DNA from: Methanooceanicella nereidis
Lineage (GTDB): Archaea; Halobacteriota; Methanocellia; Methanocellales; Methanocellaceae
Reading direction: 5' to 3'
Length of the DNA stretch: 64,000 bases
NCBI RefSeq assembly: GCF_021023085.1
Contig: NZ_PGCK01000013.1
Location: 53,319-117,318, forward strand
Part shown: positions 54,136-62,423 of the stretch, piece after piece
Position numbering within the stretch: the stretch's first letter is position 1
How the letters are laid out: every line of letters starts with the position of its first letter
The notes under the pieces: generated by a model
Told to the model about the DNA's origin: nothing
The model's database searches: none
What the model saw: the letters and a program-made list of their open reading frames with translations, nothing else
Program-made: the position numbers and the translations under genes

Positions 54136-55320
54136 CTATGATAGCCTGATACTCATAAGACCGTCGATAGTCGATATATATTTTTTCCTGACGGCATCCG
54201 GCGAGTAATTGTCCCCTACATAGGCGATGCCGCAAACGCTCATCTTTTTCCTGGCCTCTTCATTATTTAGGACTGCATCTATCGCATTTGCGAACTCTTC
54301 ATATGAGCCGTAGCTTACGCCTGCGCCGCTCCTATCGCAATGACCTTTTAGCACTTCGCACTGGCCGTTAGCGATCACGGGAGTTCCGCACAGCATCGAC
54401 TCGAGCACAGAGTATGAAAAGCTCTCGTAGAGAGAAGGATTTACCACAGCGCTCGCCGCCTTTATTGCACCGCTCTTATCCTCGTCTGAGATGAAGCCCA
54501 GAGAGATGACATTGTCCTTTTCAGTGATCTTCATCGGACCTTTACCGCACAGGACGAGCTTTAGGTCTGACTTGCGCTGATAGACATAATCCTGGAAATA
54601 GTCGATCAATACGTTCAAGCCTTTCATCGCTTCGATCCTGCCGAGATAAAGAATAAAGTCCCCCCTTATCCCGTACTTTACCCGGAAATCTTCCGCAGAT
54701 ACTTCTGGTAATTTTACAGGAGCGCCGATCACATCGCCTTTTTCCGTGCCTAGGTTAAAAAGCTGATCTACAAAGGCTTTTTCTTCATGTGTAAGATAGA
54801 CAAGCTTCCGGCTGGAGTTGAAAATATCCCTGTACACACTATACCGGATATAAGGCTCATCATGGGCCGTTGGCACAAGTATCGATTTATCTTTTACAAG
54901 CGGCAGGCAATAGTAAGTAGTGGCATACATGTATGTCACGAATATGAAAAGGTCATAGACATCACGGTTATCGGCGACATGTTTTATCAAGCGGGAAGAG
55001 TATGGGCCCATCATGCTCATCCACAGCTTTTCCATTCCTAATGTATGCGGAACATTTCGCAGCAGTACGTTCCAGGGCTTGAAAAATATACTCCGCTGCC
55101 GGTCATTTTTAAACCGCCTTATATTAATGCCATCTTCAACGCTTTCCCCTTCGGGAAAATGATTTGCCCATGTAGAATACTCTAAAGCGCATGTCGTCAG
55201 TACTTCAACATCAAAATCATCCGACAGGCACATAGCTATGTCCCTTGCGAGAGACTCCGATCCCCCGAGCACTTCTTTGCCATACCTCTGGACCACTATA
55301 GCTATCCTTTTTCTTCCCAT
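54136..55320 (-). CDS. GT4-family glycosyltransferase
   Basis: A 394-residue GT-B enzyme. KRIAIVVQRYGKEVLGGSESL opens the acceptor domain; DFILYLGRIEAMKGLNVLIDYF and NPSLYESFSYSVLESMLCGTPVIAN (E-x7-E type, near 300-325) form the donor site. Followed by the exporter permease gene after 41 bases and preceded by another GT4 gene after 4 bases. The sugar is unknown; rhamnose is likely given the dTDP-rhamnose genes upstream. Confidence 0.9.
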   Translation of the reverse strand: MGRKRIAIVVQRYGKEVLGGSESLARDIAMCLSDDFDVEVLTTCALEYSTWANHFPEGESVEDGINIRRFKNDRQRSIFFKPWNVLLRNVPHTLGMEKLWMSMMGPYSSRLIKHVADNRDVYDLFIFVTYMYATTYYCLPLVKDKSILVPTAHDEPYIRYSVYRDIFNSSRKLVYLTHEEKAFVDQLFNLGTEKGDVIGAPVKLPEVSAEDFRVKYGIRGDFILYLGRIEAMKGLNVLIDYFQDYVYQRKSDLKLVLCGKGPMKITEKDNVISLGFISDEDKSGAIKAASAVVNPSLYESFSYSVLESMLCGTPVIANGQCEVLKGHCDRSGAGVSYGSYEEFANAIDAVLNNEEARKKMSVCGIAYVGDNYSPDAVRKKYISTIDGLMSIRLS

Positions 55321-55324
55321 CGGA

Positions 55325-56362
55325 TCACACCACGCCTCTTGCTATCTCTATAAAGTTCTTTACGGTCTGTTCTATAGAATAGTTCTCCAGCATCTTCTTT
55401 CTATAGGACATCTCAGTATGATCGGACGATAAATAATTCACGAGAGCTTCCTTGAACTCATTTCTGTCCCGGGCAAGCATTCCATGCCTGACTACCTCGG
55501 GGTGCGAGCAATTATTAAATGACACGACAGGCTTTCCCATGTACTGTGCCTCGATCACGGGCAGGTCCTGGCCTTCCCATCCCGAGCAGGTGGCATATAC
55601 TGAGGCGCCGGCATAGTAAGGCCAAATATCCTCTACATACCCCAGCAAATGGACGTTGCCGATCCGGTCGGCAAGAGATCTCAGTCTTCCGCCGTAATTA
55701 CCCTGATAATTGCCGATAGTAACGAGGTGAACATCATCCCCGAGCTCTTTTTTCACTTCACCGAATATCTCTATCAGCGTATGAACGCCCTTATACGGCG
55801 TATGTCTGCCCACATACAGGACATATTTGCCGAATTGGTCATCTACGGGTGCTTTAATATCGTCGGGGAACTTCAAGCCGTAAGGCAGCACTTGCATTTT
55901 GCCGCTATAATTGTATTTCTTTCTGAACTCATTTCCCATGTAATCTGAGATCGGAAGCACTACGGACGCTTTCCGGGCAGAGAGCAGGCGGGAGAGATTT
56001 ACCGCGGACCAAAAACCAAGATCGTATGGTTTTAATTGCAGCGAAAGTGGCGGTATACCCGGATCATGAAGCAGATGCGGAATATCCGTCATGGAAGCCA
56101 CCCTATCGAATGGCGGGAAGTGGGTGGATATAAAGTCAAATTTTTGGCTCTGGATATCACTGGCGGTCTGTTTCATTTTTAAGGGGTTATTAGCAGGATA
56201 TTTTTGTATAGTGATCCCCGGTATCGAAATATCGGCGGAGACCGTTGCCAGTGTGACATTGTGGTATCGCGCCAGTTCCTGAGCGAACAGGGCTACTGCT
56301 ACGCCAATGCCATTACCTTTTAACATCTTATATGTAGCAACGCAAAATTTTAAGGTCTCCAT
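55325..56362 (-). CDS. GT4-family glycosyltransferase
   Basis: A 345-residue GT-B enzyme from ATG 56362, which has GGGAG close before it; the frame is open further upstream into the preceding gene but without a site. The donor half shows KYVLYVGRHTPYKGVHTLIEIF, LVTIGNYQGNYGGRLRSL and CSGWEGQDLPVIEAQYMGKPVVSF (E-x7-E near 275). Its start overlaps the end of the preceding GT4 gene (stop at 56364), so translation is coupled. Acceptor and sugar unknown. Confidence 0.88.
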   Translation of the reverse strand: METLKFCVATYKMLKGNGIGVAVALFAQELARYHNVTLATVSADISIPGITIQKYPANNPLKMKQTASDIQSQKFDFISTHFPPFDRVASMTDIPHLLHDPGIPPLSLQLKPYDLGFWSAVNLSRLLSARKASVVLPISDYMGNEFRKKYNYSGKMQVLPYGLKFPDDIKAPVDDQFGKYVLYVGRHTPYKGVHTLIEIFGEVKKELGDDVHLVTIGNYQGNYGGRLRSLADRIGNVHLLGYVEDIWPYYAGASVYATCSGWEGQDLPVIEAQYMGKPVVSFNNCSHPEVVRHGMLARDRNEFKEALVNYLSSDHTEMSYRKKMLENYSIEQTVKNFIEIARGVV

Positions 56363-56363
56363 C

Positions 56364-57446
56364 TCAGGATCTCCCGATAATCGAGTCCATGCCCGATAAA
56401 AATCGTTTAACGTCAAACTTCTTACTCTGCTCCACGCATGCTTCCCTGAAGGATGCCGGGTCAGATGCGATCTTTTTTACGGCCTTTATGATGTCATCTT
56501 CTTTACAGTCTATGAGCATGCCAGTCTTTCCATCTGCAACCGTCTCAAGATATCCGCCTTCGCGAACCGCGATCACAGGCTTTCCGCTTGCCATGGCCTC
56601 GATGGCCGTCATGCCAAAGTCCTCGTCCAGCGACGTTGTGATGAAGCCCCTACATCTGCCGTAATAGTTTATAAGGTCGTCTTCGGGGATGTCGCTGATT
56701 ATAGTAACGTTAGGAGGCAGGCTCTCGCGGATCCTTTTAGCGTATGTGACGGAATGATCTCCCTTGCCGCTATTGCCTATCATTATGAGCCGCTCTTCGG
56801 GCATGCGGGCGAAAGCGTTTATCTGGACCTCAAGTCGTTTTTCCGGATACAGGCGGTTCACTGAAAGCCAGTAACCGTCATCTCCCGCATACAGGAACCG
56901 GGACGTGTCACATGGCGGATATATCACCGTGCTGTCCTTTCCAAGATATTTTTTTACCCGCCTGGCGACGTTGTCACTAATGGATACGATAGTGTCAATC
57001 CGGTCCATGGACCTTTTGTTAAAGTGAGTGTGAATTTTAACCCATACTGACGCGGCCATCCTCGCAAGCGGGTTTTTTTGAGAACTAAGAAAGTCATCTT
57101 TAAGATCGTAAAATACCCTGACCGGCGTATAGCAGTAGATAAGGTTTGGCCGGTGGTTGCGTGAGGCATGATGCGCCCAGTTCCCGCTGAATATGTAAAA
57201 GTCATATTTTCCGGTGAAGTTACACGTGGAGAATTTTAAAGTGGCCTGGACCTGCTTTATAGGAGGCACCGCCGCCAGGCTTCCCAGGCTGATGATACTT
57301 ACGTCATCATAGCCCATGCGGGATATTAGCTCGCGGTTCAGGTCGGTGGTGATTATATCCGCTCCCAGATGCCTTGCGAGGGTGAGTACTACTTTTTCTC
57401 CCCCGCCGATAAAGCTGAAGTAGTCATGAAATATAGCGACCCTCAT
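56364..57446 (-). CDS. GT4-family glycosyltransferase
   Basis: A 360-residue GT-B enzyme from ATG 57446 (GGAG directly upstream; the alternative at 57461 has none). RVAIFHDYFSFIGGGEKVVL is the typical mannosyl/rhamnosyl-transferase start, with the donor half DGYWLSVNRLYPEKRLEVQINAF and TTSLDEDFGMTAIEAMASGKPVIAV (E-x7-E). The WbaZ-like pattern suggests it may add the first mannose- or rhamnose-type residues. A minus-strand TATA box at 57501-57510 gives this gene group its own promoter. Confidence 0.9.
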   Translation of the reverse strand: MRVAIFHDYFSFIGGGEKVVLTLARHLGADIITTDLNRELISRMGYDDVSIISLGSLAAVPPIKQVQATLKFSTCNFTGKYDFYIFSGNWAHHASRNHRPNLIYCYTPVRVFYDLKDDFLSSQKNPLARMAASVWVKIHTHFNKRSMDRIDTIVSISDNVARRVKKYLGKDSTVIYPPCDTSRFLYAGDDGYWLSVNRLYPEKRLEVQINAFARMPEERLIMIGNSGKGDHSVTYAKRIRESLPPNVTIISDIPEDDLINYYGRCRGFITTSLDEDFGMTAIEAMASGKPVIAVREGGYLETVADGKTGMLIDCKEDDIIKAVKKIASDPASFREACVEQSKKFDVKRFLSGMDSIIGRS

Positions 57447-57500
57447 ATATCTCCTGCACACCCGGAAAACTTAGTTTACCATATTAGGCTTGATATGCCG

Positions 57501-57510
57501 ATTATATAAA
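57501..57510 (-). promoter_or_regulatory. TATA box for the glycosyltransferase/exporter genes
   Basis: Read on the minus strand it is TTTATATAAT, 55-64 bases before the ATG at 57446, in the only sizeable gap of the leftward operon. Confidence 0.5.
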
Positions 57511-57589
57511 ACCCTTTAGTATCCTTGCCAGAAGGTCGTTGGCACGGCAATAAATAAACAGGGGGTGATTATTTCCCCCGATAATAAGA

Positions 57590-58309
57590 TCATTCATCCT
57601 TTGCGCTATTACGTACAAGCTCGCTTGCCCTGAACAGCGATTCGAACGTGCCTGCATCGCTCCAGTATCCTTCGAGCACTGTATATGACAGTTCTTCGCG
57701 CCGGATATACTCGTTGTTCACGTCGGTGATCTCCAGCTCTCCCCTCTTTGACGGCTTGAGCGTCCTGATAACGTCAAATACGGAGTTATCGTATATGTAT
57801 AATCCTGTCACCGCATAATTTGATCTTGGGTTCGCCGGTTTCTCCTCGATACCGATCACTTTTTTATTGGCCTCGTCGACCTCTGCCACTCCAAAACGGA
57901 ATGCATCGGTAACTTCTTTTAAGAAGATATGAGCGCCGGACTTAAAGGACTGTACGGTCTCTCGGACATTGTCCTGGTAAATGTTATCGCCAAGTATGAC
58001 GGCGACATTTTCACCGTTTGCAAAGCGTCTTGCAAGCCCCAGCGCCTGGGCGATGCCGCCTGCTTCCTTTTGTATCTCATACGTGAAGTGTACGCCAAAC
58101 TCGCTTCCCGATCCGAGAAGCTCTAGGAAATGCCCTGCATGGCCCTTGCCTGAGACGATCATTATTTCCGTGATCCCGGCATCCATAAGGGTCTTTAACG
58201 GATAATAGATCATCGGCTTATCATAAACGGGTAGCAGATGCTTGTTAGTGACCTTAGTACATGGGAATAAGCGAGAGCCCGTCCCGCCTGCAAGGATAAT
58301 GCCTTTCAT
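57590..58309 (-). CDS. rfbA: Glucose-1-phosphate thymidylyltransferase (short form)
   Basis: A 239-residue nucleotidyltransferase that makes dTDP-glucose from dTTP and glucose-1-phosphate, the first step to dTDP-rhamnose. MKGIILAGGTGSRLFPCTKV (the usual Arg after GxGx is kept, with S for T), HLLPVYDKPMIYYPLKTLMDAGI, VILGDNIYQDN and IEEKPANPRSNYAVTGLYIYDN are RmlA motifs. It is some 50 residues shorter than the enterobacterial enzyme, ending before the allosteric C-terminal part, as in many archaeal forms. Overlaps rfbD by four bases. Confidence 0.94.
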   Translation of the reverse strand: MKGIILAGGTGSRLFPCTKVTNKHLLPVYDKPMIYYPLKTLMDAGITEIMIVSGKGHAGHFLELLGSGSEFGVHFTYEIQKEAGGIAQALGLARRFANGENVAVILGDNIYQDNVRETVQSFKSGAHIFLKEVTDAFRFGVAEVDEANKKVIGIEEKPANPRSNYAVTGLYIYDNSVFDVIRTLKPSKRGELEITDVNNEYIRREELSYTVLEGYWSDAGTFESLFRASELVRNSAKDE

Positions 58310-59127
58310 TTTTTTCCACCACTTTTTCTTAGTTCCAGATATTCCGCGAGAGCCTCTTTCCAGTGTCTCATCGGGGTCGTCTTAGTATTGATAAGTACCG
58401 AATAGTCAGGCCTTTTTGCCTTCCTGACATACTCCTGGCTGGTACATGGTGATACGTTATCTATTATAGCCTTTGCGAACTCGTACCAGGAGCAGACACC
58501 TTCATTGGTAATATGGTAAATGCCCGGGTCAAGCCCCGCTATCTCAGGGGTCTTTGCAGCGAGGTCCGCAGTATAAGTAGGCTTGCCGAACTGGTCGTTC
58601 ACGACGCGGACCGTGTCCATCTGTGCCGACAGCGCCAGCATCGTCTCGACAAAGTTCCTCCCGTGAAGGCCAAAAAGCCATGATGTCCTTATGATCCGGT
58701 AATCCTTCATGAAGGCCATGATGTTCCTTTCGCCCGCGAGCTTGGACTTGCCGTAAACGTTGATAGGGTTAGTGGTATCCCATTCCCTGTACTCTTTCAT
58801 TGAGCCGTCAAAAACGTAGTCAGTACTATAATGAACAAGTGTCGCTCCGGCACGGGCACATCCTTCGGCGATGTATCCCGGAGCCCTGCCGTTAACGTCA
58901 TAAGCCAGTTCCTGCGTATCTTCGCATCCGTCCACGTTCGTGTATGCTGCCGAGTTTATCACCAGACCGGGCCCTAAGCTCTCTATGACCGATAGCACGG
59001 CATTCCTGTCAGTGATGTCAAGGTCACTGTGCGTCAGCTTTATCGCGTCAGGATATACCTTACATAGATCCTGGCCCAGCATGCCGCCTGAACCTATGAT
59101 CACTGTTTTAATTTTTTCCACCACCAC
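58306..59127 (-). CDS. rfbD: dTDP-4-dehydrorhamnose reductase
   Basis: A 273-residue SDR, last step to dTDP-L-rhamnose. KTVIIGSGGMLGQDLCKVYP is the nucleotide site, INSAAYTNVDGCED and HYSTDYVFDGSMKEYREWD are RmlD signatures, and the catalytic Y-x3-K is in NVYGKSKLAGE. The frame from 59127 overlaps rfbB by 28 bases; a GTG at 59103 overlapping the rfbB stop (GTGA) would avoid that but would cut the first beta strand short. Overlaps rfbA at its end. Confidence 0.94.
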   Translation of the reverse strand: MVVEKIKTVIIGSGGMLGQDLCKVYPDAIKLTHSDLDITDRNAVLSVIESLGPGLVINSAAYTNVDGCEDTQELAYDVNGRAPGYIAEGCARAGATLVHYSTDYVFDGSMKEYREWDTTNPINVYGKSKLAGERNIMAFMKDYRIIRTSWLFGLHGRNFVETMLALSAQMDTVRVVNDQFGKPTYTADLAAKTPEIAGLDPGIYHITNEGVCSWYEFAKAIIDNVSPCTSQEYVRKAKRPDYSVLINTKTTPMRHWKEALAEYLELRKSGGKK

Positions 59128-60056
59128 TCGTTATCCGCATACCATTTTACGGTAGCATCTAACGCTTCTTCGAACGTGTGCTCCGGCTTCCATCCCATAG
59201 ACCTCAGTTTCGAGCAGTCAAGGGAGTATCTCCAGTCATGACCTGGGCGGTCCCTCACGTACTGTATCATTGACTCGTCAGCGCCAAGGATGTTCAGGAT
59301 CTTTTTCGTGATCTCTATGTTAGTCTTTTCTGCTCCGCCGCCGATATTATAGATCTCTCCGTCCGTTCCGTTATGCAGGATAAAGTCTATGGCTTTGCAG
59401 TGGTCGAGGACATATATCCAGTCCCGGACATTCATGCCTGTCCCGTAAACGGGCACCCTCTTTCCTTCGATAAGATTCGTCACGAACAGAGGTATAAGCT
59501 TCTCCGGGTACTGGAACGGCCCGAAATTGTTAGTGCACCTGGTTATTATTACGGGTAGCTTATGGGTTATGAAATAGGAGTGTGCCAGCAGGTCCGAGCC
59601 CGCCTTCGTCGAAGAATAAGGGCTGGACGGGGTGAGAATATCGGTCTCCTTAAAAGAACCTTCTTTAATGCTGCCGTATACCTCGTCTGTCGATACGTGA
59701 ACGAACCGCTTTATGCCATGTTTTAGCGCAGCGTCCAGAAGCGTATATGTGCCCAGCACATTAGTCCTGACGAACGCCGATCCGTCCTCGATGGAACGGT
59801 CCACGTGACTTTCGGCGGCAAAGTGCACGACGGTGTCGACTTTACTCATTATGTTGTTGACCGCGGCAGCATCGCAGATGTCGCATTTTACGAAATAGTA
59901 AGCCGGATGATCCTCGATGTCCTTAAGATTATCAGGATTTCCGGCATAGGTCAGCTTATCGAGGTTTACTATCTCATAATCCGGATACTTATTAAGCATA
60001 TGACGGATAAAGTTACTGCCTATAAAACCGCATCCGCCTGTTACAAGTAACTTCAT
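59100..60056 (-). CDS. rfbB: dTDP-glucose 4,6-dehydratase
   Basis: A 318-residue extended SDR. KLLVTGGCGFIGSNFIRHML, NLDKLTYAGNPDNL, HFAAESHVDRSIEDGSAFVRTN, STDEVYGSIKEGSF, catalytic Y-x3-K in SPYSSTKAGSD, and RCTNNFGPFQYPEKLIPLF are diagnostic for RmlB. It makes dTDP-4-keto-6-deoxyglucose. Second gene of the leftward glycan operon, about 20 bases after the epimerase gene. Confidence 0.97.
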   Translation of the reverse strand: MKLLVTGGCGFIGSNFIRHMLNKYPDYEIVNLDKLTYAGNPDNLKDIEDHPAYYFVKCDICDAAAVNNIMSKVDTVVHFAAESHVDRSIEDGSAFVRTNVLGTYTLLDAALKHGIKRFVHVSTDEVYGSIKEGSFKETDILTPSSPYSSTKAGSDLLAHSYFITHKLPVIITRCTNNFGPFQYPEKLIPLFVTNLIEGKRVPVYGTGMNVRDWIYVLDHCKAIDFILHNGTDGEIYNIGGGAEKTNIEITKKILNILGADESMIQYVRDRPGHDWRYSLDCSKLRSMGWKPEHTFEEALDATVKWYADNEWWWKKLKQ

Positions 60057-60076
60057 TTTTTCACCTTTTTATAAGA

Positions 60077-60550
60077 TCAGCCATGTTTCAGGCTCGGGTC
60101 AAGTCCCCAGTCGTACGGTATCTCCTTCGTGTCTGGAGGAAGGCGATATTCGTCCGGCTCATTATAGTTATAAGGCAGCGTCGGCACGCTTAAGAAGTAC
60201 GCCGTCTCTGTGCCGATAGCCTTGAAGCCGTGATATACTCCGGGAGGGACGCTTATCAATACAGGGTTTTTCTCACCCACAAATATCTCCATTAGAGATC
60301 TATAGGTCGGCGAATCTTCCCTGGCGTCATAGAGTGCCACCTTCATCATCCCATGGATACAGGTAAAATTATCTGTTTGTTTTTTGTGATAATGCCATCC
60401 TTTAACGACGCCCGGATAAGCAGTAGTCATATAGACCTGCCCGAACTGTTTAAATATAGGATCATCACACCTCAGGATCTCCATGAGCCACCCTCGTTCG
60501 TCCGGGATAACTCTAAGGTTCTTGATCAATACGCCTTCAATGTTCGCCAT
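60077..60550 (-). CDS. rfbC: dTDP-4-dehydrorhamnose 3,5-epimerase family protein
   Basis: A 157-residue cupin-fold epimerase from ATG 60550 (AGGG upstream). VIPDERGWLMEILR, FGQVYMTTAYPGVVKGWHYHKKQTDNFTCIHG with the catalytic histidine in GWHYH, VALYDAREDSPTYR and ISVPPGVYHGFKAIG follow the RmlC order. It is shorter than classical RmlC (about 180) and its HYHKKQTD differs from the usual WHxQ, so another sugar 3- or 5-epimerase is possible. As first gene before rfbB-D-A, the rhamnose role is by far the most likely. Confidence 0.88.
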   Translation of the reverse strand: MANIEGVLIKNLRVIPDERGWLMEILRCDDPIFKQFGQVYMTTAYPGVVKGWHYHKKQTDNFTCIHGMMKVALYDAREDSPTYRSLMEIFVGEKNPVLISVPPGVYHGFKAIGTETAYFLSVPTLPYNYNEPDEYRLPPDTKEIPYDWGLDPSLKHG

Positions 60551-60701
60551 AATCATTACCCTTTAAGCTCTGAGTTACTTTCTTTAATGCTGTAATTATT
60601 TAATTATATTCCTGTCATAGAGGCCATATTAGCGATCATGCAAATATAGCAAAAAACCGTGACTTTACAAAATAGAAAAAACGGGGAGATAAGAAGATCT
60701 T

Positions 60702-61868
60702 TCACTTCCCCCACTGCTTTATCGCCATCTCTAGCTCATGATGGTCCCTGGCATATTCCTCGATAGACACGCCCTTCTTCCATGCGTCCACTGCCTGGAA
60801 CATTGCTTTTGCGCCTGCTGTGGTGCCTTCGGGATGACCGTGAATGCCTCCGCCCGCCTGAAGTATGACGTCTATGCCGTAGCCGTCGAGATTTGCTTTA
60901 ACGAGTTGCGGGTATAGTCCTCCGGAGCATGCGGGGAACATCGGCTTGAACCCAGCCCAGGGCTTTCTGAGAATATCCCTCGAATAGTTGATCTCCTCGA
61001 CGTTGCGCTCCATCTTGCCGCTGTAGGTGCCTATGTGGAGATTGGTGCCGCCCACCATCCTGGTCAGCTTTGCTATGACGGGCATAGCTATGCCGAAGTT
61101 GCCGCGCGTGAGCGCGCCGTGCATCGTCCTGTGCACGTGTATCGGTAGTCCGATCTTTTCATCCGTCAGTGCCTGTACGGCAGAGAAGCCTGCTGTGAGT
61201 ATGTCGACCATGATCATGTTCGCGCCGAGCTCTTTTGCCCTCTCGGCGCGCTCGATTATTTGATCCCCGCCGACCGTTATGTTCACTGCGTAGAAGCATT
61301 TCTTCCCGATCTTATCCTCTACCTTGTGAAGTTTATCCATGACCGCTATAAGGCGGTCCTCCAGCGGGCAGAACTTCTGGTCGGTAAGTGTCTCGTCATC
61401 TTTTATAAGGTCAAGGCCTCCGAGGGCTGCCATCTCGGCGACTTCTGCCGTCCTCTTCGGGTTCAGCCCGACCTTGGGCTTTATTATAGTCCCTACCAGG
61501 GGGCGATCATATACGCCCAGGAATTTTCTGGCTTCCTGTATGCCGAATTCAGGGCCGTTATAATATTTTACTATAGGGTCAAAGTCAACGTCTATGAGCT
61601 TGCATGCGTTGAGCCCGCCGAGCCCGAACAGGTTTCCGGCAACGACCGACAGTATCCCCGGTATGTTGTCCGGCTCGAATATCTCGACCGGGAAATCGAT
61701 CTCAACTATGTTATCTTTGGCGCTCAATACCCTTGCTCCGAGCTTCTCGTGGACTTCCTTTTCATACTCAACTTCTGTCCAGGTTCCAGTGGATTGCTCT
61801 GCAGCGATGGCCTTAGCAGCCTTTTCGAGCGGCATGTCCGCTTCTACGTAATACGTTGCCTTAACCAT
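60702..61868 (-). CDS. rbcL: Form III ribulose-bisphosphate carboxylase large chain
   Basis: A 388-residue archaeal RuBisCO from ATG 61868. All catalytic residues are kept: the carbamylated lysine K156 with D158 and E159 (GGLDLIKDDE), K130 (GTIIKPKVGL), H246/R247 (HVHRTMH), loop-6 lysine K285 (HIGTYSGKME), S315 (CSGG) and the phosphate-binding GGG near 339-341. It is therefore a true carboxylase and not a RuBisCO-like protein. The N-terminus is about 25 residues shorter than most archaeal homologues. In archaea it fixes CO2 in AMP/nucleoside salvage or in a reductive hexulose-phosphate cycle; the partner genes are not in this window. Single gene. Confidence 0.94.
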   Translation of the reverse strand: MVKATYYVEADMPLEKAAKAIAAEQSTGTWTEVEYEKEVHEKLGARVLSAKDNIVEIDFPVEIFEPDNIPGILSVVAGNLFGLGGLNACKLIDVDFDPIVKYYNGPEFGIQEARKFLGVYDRPLVGTIIKPKVGLNPKRTAEVAEMAALGGLDLIKDDETLTDQKFCPLEDRLIAVMDKLHKVEDKIGKKCFYAVNITVGGDQIIERAERAKELGANMIMVDILTAGFSAVQALTDEKIGLPIHVHRTMHGALTRGNFGIAMPVIAKLTRMVGGTNLHIGTYSGKMERNVEEINYSRDILRKPWAGFKPMFPACSGGLYPQLVKANLDGYGIDVILQAGGGIHGHPEGTTAGAKAMFQAVDAWKKGVSIEEYARDHHELEMAIKQWGK

Positions 61869-61947
61869 AGTCAACACACTCTAAAGTAATACTTCAAACA
61901 TTTAAAAAATACCGGTTGTTGAATATTGGACTCGATCATTAATACCT

Positions 61948-61958
61948 ATATAGAGTAC
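61948..61958 (-). promoter_or_regulatory. TATA box of rbcL
   Basis: On the minus strand CTCTATATAGG, implying transcription start near 61925 and a leader of about 55 bases. Confidence 0.5.
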
Positions 61959-61996
61959 TTATTCGACCATAATTGACATAAGTGACCATTATCATT

Positions 61997-62190
61997 TTCA
62001 CCACAAAGCACTCTATGGGCTCAAGGGTTCACAAAGGACTTTTTTGAAGAATTATTATATACAAAAAAAATTTTGTGTACCTTACTCGCTGTTGAGCGCT
62101 TTTTGGTGGAAACTGGTGTACCCTTGAGCCCTTAACGCCCTTCGTGGTGAAAAATAGTGGACCTTCGAGCCCTTAGAGCGCCACATTGCG
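61997..62190. repeat. Inverted repeat of the ACCACGAAG-type family
   Basis: Left arm ACCACAAAGCACTCTATGGG / CTCAAGGGTTCACAAAGG; right arm GTGTACCTTACTCGC, TTTTTGGTGGAAACTGG, TGTACCCTTGAGCCC, CGCCCTTCGTGGTGAAAAAT and CGAGCCCTTAGAGCG. The loop (about 62040-62072) is AT-rich. It shares whole units with the element at 24.0 kb, including GGTGGAAACTGGTGTACCC. Confidence 0.8.
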
Positions 62191-62423
62191 AAAAACCGCG
62201 TATCTTAGTTACATTTGTGCCTTTCCGGGGACATTTAAATACAAAATGTTAAATTTGATTTCGTACTATTTAATTCATCATCTTATATGTACTACCGACG
62301 GAAGAATTTATAATGATTAAACGTGTAGTAACATTATAAGGTACAAACGAATCACCAGTATGCGTGAGGACCCCTCCTAACGGTCCGGTGATGTATGCTG
62401 AACGAAAAATGGATGGGAGGACA
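62191..62423. other. Intergenic region upstream of the BioD-like gene
   Basis: AT-rich; TTATATGT near 62282-62289 or ATTTAAATAC near 62233-62242 could be the promoter. Nothing else is recognised. Confidence 0.35.

Noticed and set aside
60702..61868. RuBisCO-like protein (form IV) because of the short length
   Set aside because: The carbamylation lysine, metal ligands, loop-6 lysine and phosphate-site glycines are all present, so a true form III enzyme is the better reading.
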